Source: Ornithodoros turicata
Taxonomy: Eukaryota > Arthropoda > Arachnida > Ixodida > Argasidae
Direction of reading: 5' to 3'
DNA: 64,000 bases
NCBI RefSeq assembly: GCF_037126465.1
Contig: NC_088206.1
Location: 49,952,841 to 50,016,840 of the forward strand
How positions within the stretch are numbered: position 1 is the stretch's first letter; each line of letters opens with the position of its first letter. Of this stretch, positions 50,301 to 62,300 are shown piece by piece. The notes under the pieces are model-generated. The model had not been told where the DNA came from and searched no databases. It was given only the letters and a program-made list of their open reading frames with translations. Made by a program: the position numbers and the translations under genes.

Positions 50301-53300
50301 GCAGTGCACGTTCGAAGGCTCTGGCCAAACGGAAGACAAGCGCTCACACTAAAGAATAGTTACAATGTAGACTGACAGTACCCCTTTTTGGAGTCCAAAA
50401 ACTAAAACAACAAAAATGCTGAGACCAGTATAGGGGGAAAAAAGTGAACAAGGGCACTGGCTCATTTTGGGTCTTTTCGGTGCAAAGATGGGCAGAGATT
50501 GACATAATTTGGTCAGGGTTTTGCAGTACTAGGCAGGGGAAACACTGTCCTCCTTCTGGGATAGGTGTGTGTCAGACATAGAGAATTTAGTCCCCATGTA
50601 GTTTCAATGGGAGCTTGCCGGTGCAATGAAATCGCGTCCGACATGGGGAGTTGTCCGACTTCGGAGGTTTTTGTATTTTGACAGTTTGAGGCCACGCTCG
50701 AGCAATGACAAGCTAGAAACCTTGCAAAACATTGGGGAGGGAGTCATTATTACAGTTGCTTTGTAACAGCTCTTTGTGTCATTGCCGACATATGTCTAAA
50801 TCTCAAGTAACAAAGACACCCCTCTATGGGCCATGGGGTGTGCACAGGAAATGAAAAGGGATGGGGGTCGACAAACATATGAGGGGTGTATGTGTAGGGG
50901 ATATATGTAGGGGTGTCTGGACAAATCACTGTGCATCAGGGAACGTGCCGGTTTGTAAGTACACTTGGCAGATTTTGTGGATGCATCGCTCTTGACAACC
51001 GCAATCAGCCGCGCATTTCATTTGAGTGTGAAAGGTAATCTGAGACAGGGAAGAAGCAAGACAAACAACATCTTAATTTTGAGATCGTGTTGCAGTTGTC
51101 TCGCGCCTTTTCTGTCTCGGGTCATATCACTCTCATCGTGTACCAGGCTCGCCGGAGCCCTTGGGATATGCCAGTGGCGAAGCGTGAGGGGGGCCGTAGA
51201 GGCGGTCGCCCCGGGCGCAAGATTTTTTGGGGACGCAAATTATCGACAGGGAGAAAAAAAAAGTTTGAAATAAAAACAGCTAAACTGTTTATCACTTGAA
51301 AAAAATCTCAATTTTTAACATTGGGCGCTGTTGGAACGATATTCTGCGCGCCTCAAAGGGGACGGATCCGACTCACGCGCCGTATACACCACGCCGATGT
51401 AAAATTGCATCTTGTGTGTTTCGGCAGTGTGCGATGAGACAGCAGCGCATATTCTCAAAGTGAAGCAACCGAAGCGCAAAGTCCATGAAGCGCTTTCTAC
51501 TGGATGGGTGGGGTTAGAGGGAGATTCTGATGCATTCCTGTTATGTGTCTTGTTTGGGGGCGCGACACACGGGGGCTCGCCCTGGGCGCTGGGAACCCAC
51601 GCGCCGCTGGGGATTACCACAATAACCCAGCGTTCAAAACCAACATAACCAAAATCTCAAATCGCAATATCAAAGGTCTGAGAATACCGTGTTTCATAAC
51701 AGGATATCAGGGATATCAGAAGGAAATGCTTAGCAGGGCGGACGCACTGGAGCTATGGCTGGAGCTGCAGAAAACGAAGCGATGTTGGTTAGTTTATGGG
51801 GTAATCAGACCTCGGTTAGTTCAGGGGCGTGTCCACAGCCACGTTACTTCGTAAGTTGACTCTGCCCTTCACCATGGCAGCAGGCAGGCCACGTGGTACG
51901 CTTCGCGTGGCGAGCGCTGGTGCGGCCTAACAGAAGTGGGCAACGTAACTACTAACGCCCTGTGCGTCCGGGGCCGACTTCTAGGGGGCCTGTGCCGACT
52001 TATGTCTGAAAGCGTCTGAGGAAAACTCGGGAAAAACCCCAGACAACACAGAATTCGAACCCGGGTATCTCCCAGTCTCGACGTGACATGGCCAGCACTG
52101 TAACCACTGAGCCACGCGTGCTGGTGGAGCTGAAGAGCAGTTCCCCGTCAGCCCGTGCGCCTGTGATCGTCGGCGTTGGGAGAGGGAATTGAACGACGAA
52201 AATGTTTTGGATGTGTGACGTTCGTGTTGGAAATAATTCTTTTGCGATCTTAAATAAGGAAGGCATCGCTGATGACGACCCAGTGCGCAAACACCGCACT
52301 CATATGAATGTCTTCGCTATCGGCAAAAAGAAACGAAGACAGCATGGTGACCAAAGTATTCAGAATTTTTCCATACAATATTTTCGTGGCGTTCTCCAAC
52401 AAAATTAACACAAGCAGCGAATGGACGATACATGAAGAACAGAATGTTTTATTATTTGTATTGCAAACTTTGTAGATGATGCACCATATCTCGGCACGCG
52501 CTCTCGTGCAGCACGACTGTTGGCGACGGCGATTGAGCCACTACAAACCAATGACCTTTATTTATTTATTTTTGTTTTATTTTGTTCACTTGCGCCATGG
52601 CCATTGGCCTGTAGCATAGTGCTGACGAGGGCGCGGAGCAAACGCGAATTTGCGAAGCTGAGAAGTGGCGAGTAATGCGGCCCAGGTTTGCTGACTAAAG
52701 GTCCCAGCGCGTGTTCTAGGCGTTGCTGGTATTTGGTTGTGCCGGTTTGGGATTTTGAACGTCTTGGGATTTTGACCCTGTGTAACTGTGGTTATTCGTC
52801 GTGATACCACCCTGCTATTGCCCTTTTGTCGTTTGAGTATGTTGTCCTGCCAAAAGCTGTTTTTCAGCGTATTCCAGTGTTTCGCGTTTTTATAATGATA
52901 TTATATGTGCTTGCTGCGTGCAGATACAGCCTCGTTGCAACACATGTGGGCGCAGCAAAGCACCCTGTGCATGCACACGTAGTGCGCGCTCGCGTTACAT
53001 CTGTGCGTTACGTATACTGTCATGTCCTCCTCAAGTCAGAATAACAAGCTCGAGCGAACGCATGGGGGCACGTGCGGGTCACGGCTTCTGGGACGTGTTT
53101 TTTTTTTTTTTTTTTTCCTTTTGACAGGTCACATTCGGTCATTAATAAACCACTTTTATAGTCGCTGTCTGTTTTTTTTTTTTCTCTCTCTCTCTCTCAA
53201 AGTTCCTCCCGGCTATTCGTAACAGCTAGTCCGCTCACGGCGTCGCGAATTTCATAACGGAAGCGGAGCAAAAATACGTCGGTATCACACACAATTATCA

Positions 53301-56300
53301 TGTGAAAATTCTTAATAAGGATGATGGCAAAAGCAAACTTTTTCTTTTGTAACGACAAATAGCCCCACAAGCGGCAAGGTGGTATTAGGTGGTATATTGC
53401 TTGTGTTTCCTGAACGCGTAATACGTACGCGTTCACGAATTGGAATACACGTCGTGTATGCCAAGATGTAATGATGCCTGCTGTGTTTGAAGATCAGTTT
53501 TGAGATATGATGTTCTTTTTGACATATAGAGTTTATGTCTTTCCTATTATTTATGTCGCATACATTCAAGAAACTTCATATAACAGTATGTTTGGCATAT
53601 GCCGAAGCATTACATGAAATTTCTTACAGTTGGTCTATAACATTAAATAATTAAGTTAACGTAATTTATTTATTTATTTTAAACCTCGCAGACCCCCTCT
53701 TACTCGGTGAAACCCCTAAATTTAAGCTGGGAATTTGTTACAGTATGACGGTATGTGGGAATGTGACTGAACGGCAGTGTGACTTTAAAGGAGCAGTACA
53801 AAAACATGTTTTCGATCGTAGTGGAACGTTTAGTCATTCCATAACATTTTCATTTTGGAAATACGGACCTGACACACCATGCGTGTGTACAGCAGACATA
53901 CGAATCCCATGCATGTGCTTCATGATGTTCATGAACTTATGTAATGAAACATGTCAGCACCAACCAGAAGGGTCCTGATGTCAGCATAGAGCTCTGCCCG
54001 GGCCAACAAACATGTATCTGTGAGCACGGCCGGGTCGCACAGCTAATTCTGCACCATGCAGGAGTCCAGGACTATTAGTTCATATGATCATGTGCTTGCG
54101 TCATTCCTGTACACATGTTTGCAAAAAACAAAGGATGCTGCCATTATGCGTATGGTTTGACCCCGTAGCTACCTCCTCAAGGCCACGTCGCGCTGCTCAT
54201 GACTCCTCACATCTTTCACAATCACGCTTGCAAAGCTTGGTGAGAAGGGTAGCGATTGGAAGCAGGAGTCCTCGAACGTCCGGCCCCTAGCTCCACAAAA
54301 GCTTGTAGTGTAACAATAACGGGCTTGCACACGTCTGCTCTGGACTTTAGTCTCGTGCTGTCGCGGTGTTAAACTGCAGTTGGTATGCTCTCTTATAAAT
54401 TTATTAATAAATTCGTTTGGTTATCGCAAGAAAGGCGTAAGTCACAACTGGAAATTCCATGCCGTGCTCTACTTATTGGGCCGGGCCATTTTTCGATGCG
54501 CCCGGGCTGGGTCTGGCCCGGAAAAGTCGGCCCGTGCAGAGCTCTATGTCAGCCGCCACTCGTCAACCACTCTGCCCAGTATTGACCCATCAGTGTGCTC
54601 TTGGTGGATGATGTCAAATGGACAAGCCCAAAAGTTCACAAGAATTATGTCTTTATACTATATATGAATGTGTACATATTTTCATTGTAAAGCCGTTATG
54701 TCAAATTATGTGTAATATTTCTGATTAATCCAGGTCAATCTGAACCGACCGTGTCCCTTTTGGTCGGATGACAGCCGTTGTGCCCTGAGGGATTGCTCAG
54801 TGACGACATGCAGTGAGGTGCGTTCTTCTCATTTATGATGGTCCAACTCAGTTGCTTTCCTTATACACTTTGCAGTTCATTACGATAGTTTAATTTACAC
54901 AAAGTTCACAGGCGTACCCTTCTAGAAAAAGTGGAAGTGACCATTGGTTATACAACTGGACCTCGATGTCATGATGTCGTGAAAAATCGTCGAAAGTTTG
55001 TTACATCTCTAATATTACTTGGAAATGCAAAATAAGGAATAGCCTAAACATTATTGAGTGATTACGTACATATCAACACGAATGAAGTGCGCTATTTTTT
55101 GTGTATGTCATGCACGACTGGTTTGGTTGCACAATGATTGATTTGACTGGATTAGACTGGACATTTGATTGGACAATGAGAAAATCCATGGAGATGTTAG
55201 CCTTGACAAAGTCATGATCTGGTACTCGTGTCCTGGGGAAGAACAAATGTGAACATAAAAAAAAAACTTGAAAATGCCAGTCAGTGAGAGATTAAAACCT
55301 AATGAGAAGCACAAAACCAAGAGAGAGAGAAGGGGGGGGGGGGCGGAGCAAATCAAATGATATAAACCAAGAAAACCGAGCAATTAGGTGGCATAAGAAG
55401 TGACAATAATAGAGACCACAACAAAATAATTTGTTTCTTCTCATTTTGATACAGTAAAACCCGCGGATAACGATATCTCGTATACCGATATCCCTCGTAA
55501 AACGATCGTTTATGATTTTGCCGTCAAAATATACTATATTTTGTCTACGGGGAAACGACCCGCGTACAGCGATGGAGACCGCGCGGTTCCGAGTATACTC
55601 GTATAACGATGTTGGACGCTGTCCCGTGCGCGTAACCTCGCTGCGATAACCGCCGCGATAAGATACAGTAGAATCTTGATGATACGAATCTCACGAGGTA
55701 GCCGAAAAAAATCGTATCAAAAGAATTAAACCAAAATAAAAATTGAGGCAACAAAAAAAAAAACAGCGGCTGTTCGTTTTCCAATGCTGTCAGTGGTGGT
55801 GGTGGTGGTGGTGGTGGTGATGATGGTGATGGTGAAAGGGCTCGCCGTTGTCGGCCTCACTGAGGTGGGCAACGTCACGACTTACGCCCTGAGGGAATGT
55901 GCGTCCTGGGCCGACTTCTAAGTGAACTGTGCCGACATATGTCTGAAAGCGTCTGAGGAAAACCCAGGAAAAATCCCAGACAGCACAGCCGGCACCGGGA
56001 TTCGGACCCGGGTACCTCCCAGTCTCGACGTGACATAATGCTGTCAGTGAAAGAGGTCGGTGGTAACACTTTTGTACCTCCGTATTTGGTCAATGCTGCT
56101 CAAATTCGCGAGATGATTCAAAAGGCCCAGCACGTGCTTTCCATCCGCGAGTCGCGCGACAGTGTTCGAAAGCGAGCTTCTCCTAAAGCACCCAGGCGTT
56201 AGGTGAAGCCGAGTTGCGGAACGGTGATGTGTAATGTTGGCAGAAGTTGTCCTGATATGTTGCCTGGTTCCCTCCACGAGTTCTGGTCGCTGTTTTCCCA

Positions 56301-59300
56301 AGCCAGTGCGATGGCACACAGCTTCGCGTTCTTTTTTTTTTTTTTTTTTAAGCATATGTTTCTTTTTCTTTTGCTACACGGGTGGCTCACGACTTTTCGG
56401 GAACGCGCTATTTAGGTTAACCATCGTTCAACGATGTACCCCGTATAACGATGAAATTCGCGATTACCGTCAATATCGTTATAGACTGGTTTCACTGTAC
56501 TTTGTTTCTTCTTTGTGTATCATTATATATTCTTTTTAATAAGTATTTCACCTCTAGATTACATTAGTTACATTATAACGGGAGAATGCTTGTTTGTAGA
56601 TGTACAGTGCTAGTGTGTGCCTGATCATTGGTTACTCCACAGGACAGCATTCCACCAGGGCTCAAAGGGTACCAGGAGAAGTACTGGCCAAATGACAGCA
56701 TTTCAAAGGTAACTGCTGTGGCTTGTGATGTTCTCTACTTCTACACAAATATCACTCTTGTTTGATTCTACAATTACCAAATTAATTAATTGACTTTAGT
56801 TGTAGCAAAATAGCAATGTTGGCTCTTGTTAAAAAAACGCATTTTGGAACTGTTCTTACACTGTTTCCTACCCACTGTACTTACTATTATACGACTAGTA
56901 CACTGTATGCTTCTGTACGATATAATGGATGATCTTCATAACTGTTACCACTATACTAAATGCTATGCAAGCACGTTGACAGACAGTGCCTCCTGTTCGC
57001 TAAGTTCATGACCTTGTTTGTTGGGCTCACAATATGGGCAAAAGCAACATTGAAGTTCATCATGTGCATTTCCGTGTGGTCTCGGCATTAGTGACAAAAG
57101 AGGTTGAGTACAAACAGTGAACATGAACAGAGTGAAGAAGGCAGTATCACCCTATGTTTAATGAGTGGGGAATTTTGGCAGCCACATGTCCTCTGTCACA
57201 CAAAACACAAAATCCGTACAAACCAGAGATTTTTCCAATGGCAGCTTCAACATTTTTCTGGTGTTATTCAAGCATATGACCCCCAAATTTTCATGCTGAA
57301 GACAATTTTCAAAATATTTATGAGTATTTTTTCTTGGGGGGGGGGGGGGTAATCGTGTTCCCAGTGCATCAGTACAGGAAACAACATTAAAAAGTAAAAA
57401 GGGCATTAGCGCAAAATGACAAACACGAGCTGAGCATAGGTGCCAAATTGTGTGGGGGCCTGAGGCCCCCTGGCACTTTCCCAGGTGGGCTAGGACCCCT
57501 CTGAGTAGTCTATCCAGCTGGCACTCAAGATGGACGTTGTGAGGGATATTAAAAAAAATTGCATGCGTCATGCGAGTGAACATAACAGTTTTATAAAAAT
57601 TGCCTCATTGCACGTAATCCCAGACACCTCGCTCAACCTCTGTGCATGAAGCAGGGGTACCGTACCCTGTAGCCTAAAGCTTTTGTGCCGGGGGTGGGCA
57701 TTGTGCCCCATCTCCCCCCGGCGGACTGACAGCTCTCCGGCTGTGGACAAGAGCCTGTACTGTTTACAAACATGTCTTCCTATGAAAGATGAAAGTCACT
57801 GAAAAGGTTAGGTAGCTGTAGGACTCGAACCCACATCTTCTGGATTGCCGGTCCAGGGCTCTACCAATTGAGCTAAGCTAACACGCCTTCTCAGCGACTT
57901 CCAGGGTGCGTCATCTGAAGGGACAAACCAGTCACTCTCTCTCACTCATCCTCCTTTCACTCTTACATTTTTGCACACTCATGCACACATTCATACGACA
58001 GGGAACGACGCAAGCGGCAATCCAGAAGATGTGGGTTCGAGTCCTACAGCTGGCTAACCTTTTCAGTGACTTTCATCTTTCATAGTTCTTAGGCAACTTG
58101 AGGCCTTGTATGTGATTGTCCCTTCTATGTTGTTTCAGCCTCAGAACATCAGTTCTCTCATGTCTTTCTAGTTTGCCTGATCAGAAAGTAACAATATTTA
58201 CATTCTGAATATTCCTGTCAGGGAAATTGTAGGAAAGTTTTAAGAAATTGGCATATGTTCCAAACAATTTTATCCCCCGCAAAGAAATGTGCTAGACAAA
58301 TTAATTTGACAGTGGAGACGTTATGTCTTGTGTCACAAGATTTGTGCAGTGAAAATTTCCTGTAGCTCATTGACTAGTTACACAAGTTTTTCTGTGTCCC
58401 ATGAAAAGATGGCTCACCTATGTAAGAATAATGAGCAAAGGCTGTGTACCGGTAGCTTTTATTACTTACAATTGGTCTGAGCACACTGGAGAAGCTAACA
58501 ACAGCCTTTCCGGATGCATATGCTTTGCAAGTCTCCTTTATCACACTGTACGATGATTAGACCCCCGGGAATCCTTCGTTTGGCACGGAATTTCACGGAG
58601 TCCCTTGTTTTTAGGGTTGTGCGCATACTCGAGTTCTCGAATTCGAATAGAATATTAATCACTGTAAGTATTCGAATCGCGAATCGAATACCCAATATTC
58701 GGGTTTCCGAATATTCCACTATCGCCGAATATGAACGACACCTCCCGAAAGCGGGCTTCACCTAACGCTTTCCTGCATGAGGTGAAGCCTGCTTTACGAA
58801 ATTGCCCATGGTGCAGGACCAATATAGACAGATTGTAGTTTAGCTTAAGATCACGTTAGCCCAACTTTATTGTGCATACTTCACCTGAGGAAGGGGTGGT
58901 GTCCCTCCCGTGTGCAGTTTGACGGTGGCACGGGGGATTTTGATTTGATGTCTGGGAGGTTGCCTTTAAAAAGTTAATACTCTTAAACAATGCCTACAGC
59001 CCAGGAGCAAAAAAGGATGTCCTAAAGATGTAACTTCCCCGGGGCATGCATTGTAAACTCCTTCTTATAAAGTTCCTATAAACTCTGTAGATACTGAAAG
59101 ATCTTTCAGCAAGTATAAAATGATTGCAGGCGACAGACAGGCGAAGATATCATGTATGTAATGCTGAGCCACAACAGTGCTTTGAATCTGTAATTTTATC
59201 AAATATTTTGTTCCCACATTATCCAAGAAAATTAAGTGTTTCCCATTCCAAGGTGCCATTGACTCCTTGTCGCGGAAAATCGTGGAATTTACAAGCCGCA

Positions 59301-62300
59301 TAATTTTGAATTTTCCGCAGCAGAAAACTAGGGGCCTTAACAATGATCAACATCGCTACAGAGAAATAGGGCAATAATGTCCATGTATATGCAAGAAAAA
59401 TGGACATATGGCAAGCGTACTATATCACCTGTTTCTATTTTCACAGTACAGTAGAACTGCTCAAGAGGGAAACTCTTGCGATGAGAATCATGATGGCTTG
59501 GGCGCTGTCAACAACACTATTAGGTAAGAACTGAAACTCAACTCATGCTGTAGTGAAAGGGTCGGCATATATAATGGATAGGGACCAGACCTTGACCAAG
59601 AAGGGAACAGAAGGAAGCTCCCCATAAATGCATAGTAGTATATGATGATGCTGTGTACAACACTGAGGGCTTCACGATTTCACATATTGTCCATAAACGA
59701 CTCGGTTTTATTGTATGTAATACCTATACTGCTGTGTATAAAACCCATTAAAACACTTTAAAGGGGCACTAAACAGCTTGCCGAACATTATCCAGTTATC
59801 ATGCTTCATGAGAGAACGTGGCCCATGATATATAAAGAAATAATTCCTTTACTTCTGGCGAGCATATTTTTCATGAAACAATGCCATTCAAAGAGCATAA
59901 TTTGAGCGAGTCTCTTCATCATCCTTGGAACGTAGCTATGTCACAACATTCCTACGTATAGCAACGCCGCATTCCAGGCGCTGGAGATGGTTGACATTTC
60001 GCGCTCCTTGCCAATGATGGGCCCTGTTGACACAAGCTGCGGCTCGTGAGGGAACTGTTTGCAAGAAGCCGCACGGGAACATTGCGGTGACCTCCCGGAG
60101 CAATACAGCGCTCAAAACATTGTGCGCCCATCAAATGGAACAGTGCAGACTTTTGGTAGTGTTTGAACTGGCTATCTTGGGGGTGACAAGTGGAAAGGTG
60201 TTTAGAATTTACCTCACTTCTCGATATTACAACAAAATCAATAAGCGTCCCACATTTTGACTGGTTGACGTCAAAACGTGTAGCTATTGCTGGCAGGGCA
60301 TCACAGGCTGGGCCTGAATGCGAAAAGGTGCAGTGAATATTCGGTCAATTTGGGACCATTACTTACTTTTTATGAACGATTTTTTAAAGCATTCACCTCC
60401 GGCAATGTATCACAATGAGTTAAAATAAGTACACCTAGTGTATGTGTTTAGTGCCTCTTTAATGACAGTGTACCCTGATGGTAAGAATTGTATTTTATTA
60501 TGTGCTTTGTCAGTGCTAGTAGCACTAATAATTTATTAGCTGTCTGTTGTACATAGGTCAGACTTCGGCATCCGTCTAGCAGGAAGCAACATTAAGCAAA
60601 CTGTTGCTTTCAAAACATGTAGCTTCAGCTCAAATCCAGTGAGCCAGAAATAAGTAAACACATAGGATAATTAAGCTTCTCTTGGTTCAGAACATATTGA
60701 ACTTCCAATCCCTTCTGCACCAGGGATTGGATGTAGTTAGCAGCAGACAACGGTGCAGTTGTCTGCTATGCCACAGGGATCTGAAGTACATATGTACGTA
60801 CCTATATTGGGGTAAACTTTTATTTTGAAATTTATTATGAGCTGCCCTGTTATTTTTACAGTTATATCTCTGAAGCTTTCTCTCTCTGCAAAATATGGTT
60901 GTGTTTTGGAAGTACTGTGTGTGGCATTTCTAACACAGGAGTGCTTCCTAAGGATTATCTATAAGAATGTGGAGAGACAAGGACCACGACACAGCACTTC
61001 AGTGGAGTGGTGTTGTGTCATGGTTCTTGTCTTTGTGTGTCTTTAGTGCTTTTATCATGAACATTGTCTCACGTAGCCTGTTTCGTTTTGCCTTCACTGT
61101 ACTATGCCTTGTTTTCTAGTGATGAAGACTATGAGGAGTTTGAGCGATGGCAGAGGCATGATGACTTGCAAGACAACTTCTGTGAAATGGATGGTAAACA
61201 ACTTCAGTCTTGAATCTTGCAATGAAATATGTATTGTTTTGTTTTGTGTTAAAAAGCAAAAATAGTGAAAGTGAGATGGGAATCTGTGGCAAAACTGACA
61301 GCTACCGGCTCTATAGTGGCACCTTTCTATTCCACTAGCATACTACAGGCATTATCATGTGGCCACTCTTACTGATAATGTCAACACACTCTGTCCCAAG
61401 TGAGCAAATGTGACCGCCCATTACAGAAATTTCGGTGTGGCAACAAACAAGCTGAATCATCACTCAATGCAGTGAAATGCTGAGCTTACACTTAACCTTG
61501 GTGTGTACCAAGAAGGTGTCAGCCAATTCATAGCGAACACCCAGATGTGTTTAATCATAGTCTGTGGCAGTGACTTGTCCATCATGCCTGAATAATTTTA
61601 CTCTTTAGTATCACATGTTGCATGGTAGCCTGATTGTGGGGCTGGCGACTATGTTGCAGTGGACATTGAGCAGAATTCACGATTGTGAGATGAGGAAATA
61701 TATGTTTGTGTGAGGAAATATAAAGACATGTCTTTGGTGTGCATTTAACACCCTGGAAGTTACTTTCTTACAGGAAAAAAATATATGAACGTTTTGACGA
61801 AAGTTTCATTTCCAGTTCACGCATTTGTACATAAGATGCAGGTGGCCTTTTGTTTTGAGAAAAGCGCCTCATGTTTCATGGAGACAATTGGTATTTAGGA
61901 TGTTAGTAGTGCGTGGTAGGGGATTTTCTGCATCATGAATCAGATGAATTAGAGAAATTAAAGTTTTAATTATTGCGAGCATCTTAACATAAATTGTTAC
62001 AGACACCTTGTACAGTGCTGGACAAAAGATTATGGAACACACGAGCGGTGTATTTTCTCCTAGGCGCGACACCCTAGTGGCCTGCGGAAGCAGGCTCGTT
62101 CACTCGTTCAGAAGGGGTGAGTGGGTGCGCTGGTTGCAACACACTCAGTAGTTTCGGTATCACTTGAATGTGCTCACAAAGTGTTTGGCTAGGTGTCGCT
62201 ATACTGGCACATTCCTTTGCTCCCCCTCTGAACAAGTGAACAAGTTCGCTTCCGCTCGCTGCTAGGGTGTCGCACCGAGGAGAAAATACAGCGCTTGGCA

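Noticed and set aside
51543..51854. 103-codon plus frame near a SINE
   Set aside because: No conserved motif. It is in a repeat-rich intron of ERO1.
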